A stretch of 5,193 nucleotides of DNA from Mariprofundus sp. (lineage in GTDB: Bacteria > Pseudomonadota > Zetaproteobacteria > Mariprofundales > Mariprofundaceae): contig JAUZQI010000132.1 in assembly GCA_030951095.1 (NCBI GenBank), positions 1 to 5,193 of the forward strand, given 5' to 3'. Positions 1 through 3,852 of the stretch are shown piece by piece. The notes under the pieces are model-generated. The model was not told the DNA's origin, searched no databases, and was given only the letters and a program-made list of their open reading frames with translations. The position numbers and the translations under genes are program-made. The first letter of the stretch is position 1. The number at the start of each line of letters is the position of its first letter.

Positions 1-104
1 GAAAGTAAAATATCACCGGGCTGCCGTTTTTTAAATTGCGCGCGCACCTGAAGCGGATTGTGCTTAATCAAATAAACACAGATATTAGTATCCAGGATGT
101 ACAT
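1..104 (-). CDS. vapC: VapC-family PIN-domain toxin, N-terminal part (runs off the left edge)
   Basis: This is the ribonuclease toxin of a type II VapBC module; PIN-domain toxins cleave RNA, often tRNA, using metal bound by conserved acidic residues. Only the first 34 codons are visible, beginning MYILDTNICVYLIKHNP. The opening hydrophobic strand followed by D5-T6-N7 is the hallmark of PIN domains, with D5 the first metal-binding acid. The start is the ATG at 104-102, three bases after the vapB stop, so the order antitoxin then toxin and the tight spacing fit co-translation. The vapB stop and this ATG are in the same frame (TGA CTG ATG). The remaining roughly 100 codons, including the later catalytic acids, lie outside the window, so an intact toxin cannot be confirmed. 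The family call is strong because of motif plus antitoxin context. Confidence 0.9.
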   Translation of the reverse strand, partial: MYILDTNICVYLIKHNPLQVRAQFKKRQPGDILL

Positions 105-107
105 CAG

Positions 108-353
108 TCAGTCCCGATCAAAACAGGAAAAATCACGCTCCTGAGCCAATGGCTGTTGTCGCCCATCCGACATGAAATCTTCGGAAAATTGGCCCAGCGA
201 CTCGAACAATGTATCCCAGCTGTGCTGAACCGGAAGCAATACAACTGCATTACCCACTTTATGAACAAACACTTCGTTGCCGTCAAAACGAAATTCCTTC
301 GGTAAACGCACAGCCTGGCTGCGCCCATTTTGAAAAATTTTAGCTGTATTCAT
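108..353 (-). CDS. vapB: VapB-family antitoxin (AbrB/MazE-type DNA-binding domain)
   Basis: This 81-residue antitoxin should neutralise the adjacent VapC and repress its own operon. The N-terminal half (residues 1-45), opening MNTAKIFQNGRSQAVRLPKE, is the swapped-hairpin AbrB-like DNA-binding domain; NGRSQAVRLP is the diagnostic motif of this VapB class. The C-terminal part (about 46-81) has the W..L..SL..FSEDFM..GR.QP..QER pattern that in known pairs wraps around the PIN toxin. The ATG at 353 has a good ribosome site, GGAGG at 364-360, with a six-base spacer. A near-consensus promoter and a palindrome overlapping its -10 lie just upstream, as expected for autoregulation. The length is typical of the family. 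The partner vapC begins three bases after the stop. Confidence 0.95.
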   Translation of the reverse strand: MNTAKIFQNGRSQAVRLPKEFRFDGNEVFVHKVGNAVVLLPVQHSWDTLFESLGQFSEDFMSDGRQQPLAQERDFSCFDRD

Positions 354-366
354 GATGCGCCTCCGA

Positions 367-388
367 GTATATATCGAATAATATATAC
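367..388. promoter_or_regulatory. Palindromic operator of vapBC
   Basis: A perfect inverted repeat, GTATATAT at 367-374 and ATATATAC at 381-388, is separated by six bases. It covers the -10 box and the probable transcription start of vapBC. AbrB-type VapB proteins, in complex with VapC, usually bind such AT-rich palindromes and shut off the promoter, so this is the likely autoregulatory site. Binding itself is inferred. Confidence 0.75.
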
Positions 389-406
389 CACTTGTTTCAT
401 CGTCAA
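378..406 (-). promoter_or_regulatory. vapBC promoter
   Basis: Read on the minus strand, TTGACG (406-401, five of six consensus bases) and TATTAT (383-378, five of six) are separated by exactly 17 bases. The predicted start near 371 leaves a very short leader, with the Shine-Dalgarno sequence at 364-360. This is a strong sigma-70-type arrangement, seen directly in the sequence; its activity is inferred. Confidence 0.75.
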
Positions 407-437
407 CAGAGGGCCAGTAAAGGAGCCCAACCCTTCA

Positions 438-872
438 TCAAACCCAAAGCTTCGATGACCATTGATCCACACCCTGCTCAATCAGACCCAGCACATATTC
501 AAAATATTCAGGCGACTTTTTATATGGATCAGGAATCTCCATATCGCCCCATTTCCCGATCATATGCACCTTGCCGCGTGCTTCAGCCGCAATCGAATGA
601 ATATGCTGCCGGTGCCCATCCTCCATGACCAGAATCAGATCGTTCCGGCGCGCCATTTCCGGTGTGAATTGCCGAGCCCGGTGGGCGGAGATATCGATAC
701 TACGCTCCTGCATCAGCCTCAAGGCGGATGGATCCGCAGCCTCACCCACCAATGCGCCGATACCAGCGGACTCGACACGTACACTTTCGGGGGCATGGCT
801 GCGCAACAAGGCCTCAGCCATCGGACTGCGGCAGATATTACCAACACAAACAACCAGAATAGATTTGAACAT
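438..872 (-). CDS. Low-molecular-weight protein tyrosine phosphatase (Wzb/Etp type)
   Basis: This is a 144-residue cytoplasmic phosphatase that removes phosphate from protein tyrosines by a cysteinyl-phosphate intermediate. The P-loop CVGNICRS lies at residues 9-16, with nucleophile C9 and phosphate-binding R15 (C-X5-R). The general-acid loop IPDPYKKS, with D115, lies at 113-120. The C-terminal stretch (EYFEYVLGLIEQGVDQW) is typical of the Wzb/Etp group that dephosphorylates BY-kinases in capsule or exopolysaccharide export, whereas ArsC-type arsenate reductases have a different cysteine pattern. Length is normal and all catalytic residues are present, so it should be active. No kinase or polysaccharide gene is visible nearby, so the substrate is unknown. 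The ATG at 872 has no clear Shine-Dalgarno sequence, but no better in-frame start suits the P-loop position. Its stop is about 50 bases from the vapBC promoter. Confidence 0.93.
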   Translation of the reverse strand: MFKSILVVCVGNICRSPMAEALLRSHAPESVRVESAGIGALVGEAADPSALRLMQERSIDISAHRARQFTPEMARRNDLILVMEDGHRQHIHSIAAEARGKVHMIGKWGDMEIPDPYKKSPEYFEYVLGLIEQGVDQWSSKLWV

Positions 873-880
873 AGAATCGG

Positions 881-960
881 TGAATCGTGACGGGTGAAGA
901 GGGAAGGGTAAAGAGGCAGGACTGAGTGGCGAGTTGAAGGTGGAAATTAATGGGTGAAAG
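881..960. repeat. Degenerate purine-rich GTGAA/GGGTGAA simple-sequence tract
   Basis: The plus strand here is dominated by purines, and short variants of GTGAA recur (GTGAATCGTGAC, GGGTGAAGAGGG, GGGTAAAGAGG, GTTGAAGGTGG, GGGTGAAAG). The tract lies upstream of the phosphatase start, with no ORF and no evident promoter motif. It looks like an eroded simple-sequence expansion rather than a conserved site. The boundaries are approximate. Confidence 0.35.
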
Positions 961-999
961 CACTACTGTCCCGACGTTTGTTAAATGTATCCTATGAAT

Positions 1000-1431
1000 T
1001 TATTGGGAAATGTGTTCTGCCATCCACTTGCCACGGTTTACGCGAACATTTTGTGGTGCGTTAATGGCATGCACAGTGAGGCAACGCCTCTTCATAATCA
1101 GGTCACCAAATCCTCTCAACATGAGTCTGTAGGAAGGGTGGTCGATGATCGGATGTATGTGGATGGAAGAAAAGGGAGCATCCCCTCTCATGGCAGCATT
1201 CAAAACAGGTTGTTGAGCGGATTTAATCTCCAATGCCACATGAAGACATTTGCCATTCTTCACGTAATTGGAAACAGTCGTTAAGAACCATTGGGTAGAA
1301 TCTGCATGGCGATGAGTTTCACCAATTATGACTACTTGGTGATCAAAAAGAGGAGATGCCGAAACTGGAGCAATGAAAGCAGCAGTCATGGTAAATATGA
1401 ATAGCATGGCTGTTAGAATTATGTGCTTCAT
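1000..1431 (-). CDS. Secreted ChaN-like (Tiki/erythromycin-esterase-like fold) protein, C-terminally truncated
   Basis: This protein of 143 residues starts at the ATG at 1431, which has GGGAG five bases upstream; an ATG six codons earlier has no such site. Residues 1-25 (MKHIILTAMLFIFTM..., ending VSA) form a signal peptide, so it should be periplasmic. The motif VVIIGETH (33-40), a following HVALEI (64-69) and RGKWMAEHI (133-141) match the N-terminal half of the ChaN-like family, in which GETH and the glutamate of LE belong to the presumed active or haem-binding site. Family members are usually about 250-300 residues with a later glycine-rich GxGH-type motif. Here a TAA follows MAEHISQ, so that half is absent. 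It may be a decayed or deleted gene or a short variant. A small ORF upstream overlaps its start by one base (TGATG). The substrate is unknown. Confidence 0.65.
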   Translation of the reverse strand: MKHIILTAMLFIFTMTAAFIAPVSASPLFDHQVVIIGETHRHADSTQWFLTTVSNYVKNGKCLHVALEIKSAQQPVLNAAMRGDAPFSSIHIHPIIDHPSYRLMLRGFGDLIMKRRCLTVHAINAPQNVRVNRGKWMAEHISQ

Positions 1432-1679
1432 CAAATCTCCCTGATCCATTTCAAATCATAGCGGAGGAAATAAACAAGCCCAACTAAATTTCCGGATGGT
1501 TTTACTACAAAAAAGGTGGAGGCCAGGCCTACCCCTGTATCCGATACAGACGCCGACGGCCCCCCTTCCCAATAAGATGGGAGTCTCACAATTGAATTAG
1601 CATATTGCTTACCATTACTGATTGGGAGAGGGATGCGAATCTCTAGGGCATCCAATTTGTAAATCGTAGCGCTAACCAC
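1431..1679 (-). CDS. Hypothetical small protein, possibly a gene remnant
   Basis: This is an 82-codon ORF with a GTG start at 1679, preceded two codons earlier by an in-frame stop. I do not recognise the product. It has no methionine after the start, no signal peptide and no clear membrane segment. The middle (NSIVRLPSYWEGGPSAS) and the end (FFVVKPSGNLVGLVYFLRYD) are moderately hydrophobic and look like beta-rich protein rather than random translation. Its TGA overlaps the ATG of the ChaN-like gene by one base (TGATG), an arrangement typical of translational coupling and the best argument for it being real. Against it are the absent Shine-Dalgarno sequence and its place in a region that looks eroded. 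It could also be the surviving 3' end of a longer gene. Confidence 0.4.
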   Translation of the reverse strand: MVSATIYKLDALEIRIPLPISNGKQYANSIVRLPSYWEGGPSASVSDTGVGLASTFFVVKPSGNLVGLVYFLRYDLKWIREI

Positions 1680-1706
1680 TGCTTATGCAATTGAGTTTCT
1701 TGCAAC

Positions 1707-1841
1707 TATAAAAAGGGAGTTTCTAGCCTCCATAAGTGAACGGACTTTTCCCGCAGTGTGAAAAAGAGTTTTTACAGTCCATAAAGGAATTTAGCGTCAC
1801 ATATGAAAAAGGTTTCTGTACGCTATAAAAGGCTGATGCTT
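1707..1841. repeat. Five to six degenerate direct repeats of 22-26 bases
   Basis: Related units begin near 1707 (TATAAAAAGGGAGTTTCTAG), 1731 (CATAAGTG), 1757 (TGTGAAAAAGAGTTTTTACAG), 1780 (CATAAAGGAATTTAG), 1802 (TATGAAAAAGGTTTCTGTA) and 1824 (TATAAAAGG). The rough consensus is yATAAAAAGGagTTTcTag, with spacings of 24, 26, 23, 22 and 22 bases. The spacing is not a multiple of three, which argues against coding. The array lies on the 3' side of tRNA-Arg(ACG). Arrays of short protein-binding repeats, such as recombinase arm sites, would look like this, but that role is inference. Units 2 and 4 are the weakest matches. Confidence 0.5.
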
Positions 1842-1858
1842 TATATTTCATATTACCA

Positions 1859-1882
1859 AAAGGTTACCTCAAAGGTTACCTC
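1859..1882. repeat. Perfect 12-base tandem duplication
   Basis: AAAGGTTACCTC occurs twice head to tail at 1859-1870 and 1871-1882, with no mismatch. It lies between the degenerate repeat array and the terminator downstream of tRNA-Arg. It may be paired protein-binding sites or a small slippage duplication; no function can be assigned. Confidence 0.7.
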
Positions 1883-1892
1883 AGACGAAAAT

Positions 1893-1920
1893 AAAAAAGG
1901 AGGCCCGAAGACCTCCTTTT
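1893..1920 (-). terminator. Intrinsic terminator downstream of tRNA-Arg
   Basis: On the minus strand an 11-base-pair stem (AAAAGGAGGTC against GGCCTCCTTTT, one G-U pair) is closed by a C(UUCG)G tetraloop and followed by a T run. It lies 30 bases beyond the encoded CCA of tRNA-Arg, so it should end the lipoprotein/tRNA-Arg transcript. The A run on the other side means it could also stop plus-strand transcription, although no plus-strand gene is seen. Confidence 0.85.
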
Positions 1921-1949
1921 AATTTTGCCTTATATATCAAGGCTTTATA

Positions 1950-2026
1950 TGGCGCTCCCTGAGCGATTCGAACGCCCGGCCTTCTGATTCGTAGTCAGAT
2001 GCTCTATCCAGCTGAGCTAAGGGAGC
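1950..2026 (-). tRNA. tRNA-Arg (anticodon ACG)
   Basis: This is a complete cloverleaf of 77 nucleotides including an encoded CCA. The acceptor stem is GCTCCCT with AGGGAGC, the D stem GCTC with GAGC, and the anticodon stem TCTGA with TCAGA around loop CTACGAA. The T arm is GGGCG-TTCGAAT-CGCTC, and the discriminator is G. Anticodon ACG is normally edited to ICG and reads CGU, CGC and CGA. It starts 30 bases after the lipoprotein stop with no clear promoter between, so cotranscription is plausible. A terminator follows. tRNA-Arg 3' ends are common integration targets, and the DNA beyond this one looks accessory. Confidence 0.97.
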
Positions 2027-2056
2027 CAGTCTTAATCAATGAAACCGTTTAACCTT

Positions 2057-2533
2057 TCATGAAGCGGGCCGAAGAGTAATATCTTTCAACCATATTTTCC
2101 ATTCCGGATCATCCATGCCGAACAATTCCGGAAACTTCTTATACAACCAACCACGGTACATAGACTTACCATTGCGGCTTACCTCAACGAAGGCGGCGGG
2201 ATTATCCACATTTTCATCGTTCAGAAAAGCTTTGTTATGAACTCTAAGCCCGGAGGCCAGTCCAAGCAGGTGAATTTCCCAATTCTGAACCATAGCGCTA
2301 CTGCCCATGACAAGTTTCGTCGTAAGTACCTTGGTCGTACTCTTCTGCAGCCAGACCACTTCCGCCTCTCCCTGCAGGGTTGAAGCCCATTCAGGTACAG
2401 CTGCACCATCATTGCTGCCATGCGGATCATCAGGCGCCTGCAGTGGCAACTGCCACTGAATCTGGTCGGGTTGCTGTTGCTCACAGGCAGATAACATCAA
2501 CAGGGCAATGGCGATCAGTGCAAGTTGCTTCAA
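2057..2533 (-). CDS. DUF2155-like lipoprotein
   Basis: The product is a 158-residue envelope lipoprotein of unknown function. The signal peptide (MKQLALIAIALLMLSAC) ends in lipobox LSAC, with lipidated C17. Residue +2 is E rather than D, which favours outer-membrane sorting. After a linker rich in Q, P and D, residues about 60-152 match the DUF2155 pattern: TTKVLTTKLVMG, a middle strand pair, then AAFVEV (113-118), YRGWLYKKFPEL (126-137) and WKIWL (145-149). The paired cysteines often found in this family are missing; C17 is the only cysteine. The start is TTG at 2533, supported by AGGAG at 2543-2539 with a five-base spacer and by the signal peptide beginning there. The long, structured 5' region may regulate it. 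tRNA-Arg follows 30 bases after the stop. Confidence 0.8.
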   Translation of the reverse strand: MKQLALIAIALLMLSACEQQQPDQIQWQLPLQAPDDPHGSNDGAAVPEWASTLQGEAEVVWLQKSTTKVLTTKLVMGSSAMVQNWEIHLLGLASGLRVHNKAFLNDENVDNPAAFVEVSRNGKSMYRGWLYKKFPELFGMDDPEWKIWLKDITLRPAS

Positions 2534-2604
2534 GCTGTCTCCTGTCTATCTGAAACGCTGGCCTGAAGACATGATTCGGAACTACCGCCTTTCACATCTT
2601 CGGG

Positions 2605-2623
2605 AATGCCTCCAAACGGCATT
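2605..2623 (-). other. Small hairpin upstream of the lipoprotein gene
   Basis: AATGCC and GGCATT form a perfect six-base-pair stem. On the minus strand the seven-base loop is GTTTGGA, placing another GGA at the top of a hairpin. There is no T run, so it is not a standard terminator. It lies about 70 bases upstream of the TTG start, between the larger structured repeats and the gene. Confidence 0.5.
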
Positions 2624-2645
2624 TAACTAATAAACCAAGGGGATT

Positions 2646-2793
2646 ATTCGGGGCTCCTGCCCCTCACCCCTTCGGGGTCGTCGCTAACGCGACGTTCAAA
2701 TCGGCTATCCTGCCAATTTGTGATTCGGGGCTCCTGCCCCTCACCCTTACGGGCGGCCTATTGGCCGTCTAAATTTACAATCCTGTAAATTTA
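2646..2793 (-). repeat. Two tandem four-hairpin structured repeats with GGA-presenting loops
   Basis: Two units begin at 2646 and 2723 with 24 identical bases and then diverge, but both fold into the same order of four hairpins. Unit 1 stems are 2650-2654/2659-2663, 2666-2670/2674-2678, 2679-2684/2689-2694 and 2697-2705/2712-2720. Unit 2 stems are 2727-2731/2736-2740, 2744-2746/2751-2753, 2754-2758/2763-2767 and 2770-2779/2784-2793. The third and fourth stems differ in sequence between units yet remain paired. In unit 1, the only unpaired position of stem 4 becomes a G-U wobble on the minus strand, and in unit 2 the second loop becomes GUAA, a GNRA tetraloop. Both favour minus-strand RNA. The minus-strand loops of hairpins 1 and 4 carry AGGA or GGAU. 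A regulatory RNA, a 5' leader or a dispersed palindromic repeat are all possible. This entry, with the hairpin at 2605, accounts for most of the gene-free stretch 2534-2846. Confidence 0.7.
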
Positions 2794-2824
2794 TCAAACT
2801 CGACGAAGGTTCTCATACCTCTAT

Positions 2825-2851
2825 CGCCAGTTTTTATGATAAAAACTGGCG
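2825..2851 (-). other. Long hairpin that includes the 3' end of tRNA-Ser(GCU)
   Basis: CGCCAGTTTTT at 2825-2835 is a perfect inverted copy of 2841-2851, with a five-base centre whose outer bases also pair. The right arm covers the discriminator and CCA of tRNA-Ser(GCU). The precursor RNA could therefore form a 12-base-pair hairpin that sequesters the tRNA 3' end. No T run follows on the minus strand, so it is not a clear Rho-independent terminator. It may guide 3' processing or weaken downstream transcription; this is inference. Confidence 0.6.
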
Positions 2852-2936
2852 GAGAGAGAGGGATTCGAACCCTCGATAGGTTTTAGCCTATACACCCTTA
2901 GCAGGGGCGCGCTTTCAGCCGCTCAGCCATCTCTCC
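2847..2936 (-). tRNA. tRNA-Ser (anticodon GCU)
   Basis: This is a class II tRNA of 90 nucleotides with encoded CCA. The acceptor stem is GGAGAGA with TCTCTCC, and the discriminator is G as required by seryl-tRNA synthetase. The anticodon stem CGCCC with GGGTG (one G-U) closes loop CTGCTAA, so the anticodon is GCT, reading AGC and AGU. The long variable arm ATAGG-CTAAAA-CCTAT and the T arm GAGGG-TTCGAAT-CCCTC are both complete. It is the second gene of a two-tRNA unit, 36 bases after tRNA-Ser(UGA). Its CCA end is part of a long hairpin with the downstream sequence. Confidence 0.97.
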
Positions 2937-2972
2937 GTTCATGCCACTCATTGTTGTTATTTCTGCTATAAC

Positions 2973-3060
2973 TGGCGGAAGGGGTGGGATTTGAACCCAC
3001 GGAAGTGTTACCTTCGCCGGTTTTCAAGACCGGTGCATTCAGCCGCTCTGCCACCCTTCC
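2973..3060 (-). tRNA. tRNA-Ser (anticodon UGA)
   Basis: This is a class II tRNA of 88 nucleotides with encoded CCA. The acceptor stem is GGAAGGG with CCCTTCC, and the discriminator is G. The anticodon stem CCGGT with ACCGG surrounds loop CTTGAAA, giving anticodon TGA, which reads UCA and, with wobble modification, other UCN codons. The variable arm contains GAAGGTAACACTTC, and the T arm is GTGGG-TTCAAAT-CCCAC. It is the first gene after a promoter at about 3100-3127 and is followed by tRNA-Ser(GCU). Having two serine isoacceptors in tandem suggests one processed transcript. Confidence 0.97.
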
Positions 3061-3099
3061 AATCGTTACAAGTCCATCGCCTTTTGGCGACGGGGCCGA

Positions 3100-3127
3100 A
3101 CAATATCATGGAAGCTTTTCATAGCAA
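3100..3127 (-). promoter_or_regulatory. Probable promoter of the tRNA-Ser pair
   Basis: On the minus strand, TTGCTA (3127-3122) and TATTGT (3105-3100) are 16 bases apart, each matching four of the six consensus bases. They are followed by a GC-rich discriminator (TCGGCCCCG), typical of stable RNA promoters under stringent control. The predicted start near 3092 gives a leader of about 30 bases. This leader contains a hairpin (GTCGCC-AAAA-GGCGAT, 3076-3091) just ahead of tRNA-Ser(UGA). No other motif stands out in the gap 3061-3182. Confidence 0.55.
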
Positions 3128-3182
3128 TAGTTGGGGCTCAACAACAATATTTTGAAAGGCAAAGGTATCTATGCAACAGCAG

Positions 3183-3794
3183 TCACTTATATTGCGCGAT
3201 TTTTCTTTCCAGCATGGAGAGCAGTACATTGAACCCGTCTCTGGCCAGCACATGTGAATATTCCACATGTTTCAGTGCCAGGTCGCTAACGCCGTCGGCA
3301 ATAATATTAATAATAGACCAGTGCCCCTCGCGATAGTGTAACACATAATCCAGATGTACAGATTTACCATTTGATTTAACCAGTTCAGTGCGCACGAGAA
3401 TACGTTCGCGTTTCAATAGTCGTACAGATTTTCTTTTAAAAGTCTCGCCACCATAGGCCTTGAACTGATGTGCATAGGTCGCGATAACAAGCCGTGTAAA
3501 CGTATCTATAAAACGGCCCTGTTGCGGCTCATCCAGTGATCGCCAGTATCTGCCAGTGGTCAAACGTGCAACACTGGGAAGATCATGACTCTGTTTCACC
3601 TCCGGCTCAAGCCTCTCGAAACGGCCCTTGAACCTTAAACCATCTGCATCTTTCATAATGGATAACAATACAGACTGAAAATGAGCGACTACTTTGACCG
3701 CTGCGCCCTCAGAAACTTCAGTAGCCATCCCTGCCGCCGGAATACCCTGGAAAAGAAGTAGCAGAAGTGCCACGCATACAAATCTGAGCCTCAT
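3183..3794 (-). CDS. hpnM: Hopanoid-associated MlaC-like periplasmic protein HpnM
   Basis: This periplasmic protein belongs to the Tol_Tol_Ttg2/MlaC superfamily, hopanoid-associated branch (HpnM). MlaC proteins ferry phospholipids across the periplasm, and HpnM is thought to act with the RND protein HpnN in moving hopanoids to the outer membrane. From the ATG at 3794 it has 203 residues: MRLR followed by a hydrophobic core (5-16) and a cleavage region near 20-24. The MlaC domain then covers about 33-200, including the characteristic VLLSIMKDADGLRFKGRFER, LPSVARLTTGRYWRSL and IATYAHQFKAYGGETF stretches. A TTG at 3809 would add five residues (MRSLD); neither start has a good Shine-Dalgarno sequence, and ATG is preferred for its compact n-region. 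It follows hpnH by about 60 bases, and this gene pairing is the main support for the hpnM label over mlaC. Confidence 0.9.
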   Translation of the reverse strand: MRLRFVCVALLLLLFQGIPAAGMATEVSEGAAVKVVAHFQSVLLSIMKDADGLRFKGRFERLEPEVKQSHDLPSVARLTTGRYWRSLDEPQQGRFIDTFTRLVIATYAHQFKAYGGETFKRKSVRLLKRERILVRTELVKSNGKSVHLDYVLHYREGHWSIINIIADGVSDLALKHVEYSHVLARDGFNVLLSMLERKIAQYK

Positions 3795-3852
3795 ATCAAG
3801 AGATCGCAATACAATTACTTTTCATCACAGTTAACTCTCCGGAATCAAGTCC

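Noticed and set aside
438..872. Arsenate reductase (ArsC, thioredoxin-type) instead of a tyrosine phosphatase
   Set aside because: The DPYKKS loop and the C-terminal helix pattern fit Wzb/Etp phosphatases, and the extra redox cysteines of ArsC are missing.
462..890. Plus-strand ORF of 142 codons opposite the tyrosine phosphatase
   Set aside because: Its complement encodes an intact P-loop phosphatase; the plus-strand product shows no domain.
985..1284. Plus-strand 99-codon ORF opposite the ChaN-like gene
   Set aside because: Antisense to a gene with clear family motifs and a good ribosome site; no recognisable domain.
1000..1449. Start of the ChaN-like gene at the ATG at 1449
   Set aside because: The ATG at 1431 has a GGGAG site at the right distance and gives a better signal peptide; the earlier ATG has neither.
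1723..1851. Minus-strand 42-codon ORF beginning MKYKASAFYS
   Set aside because: It lies wholly within the degenerate direct repeats, whose spacing is not a multiple of three, and has no ribosome site; treated as non-coding.
1859..1882. The 12-base repeats as the start of a CRISPR array
   Set aside because: Only two copies, directly abutting with no spacer, and far shorter than CRISPR repeats.
2650..2663. GGGGC-TCCT-GCCCC hairpin as a terminator
   Set aside because: No T run follows on either strand, and the same hairpin recurs in the second unit as part of a larger structure.
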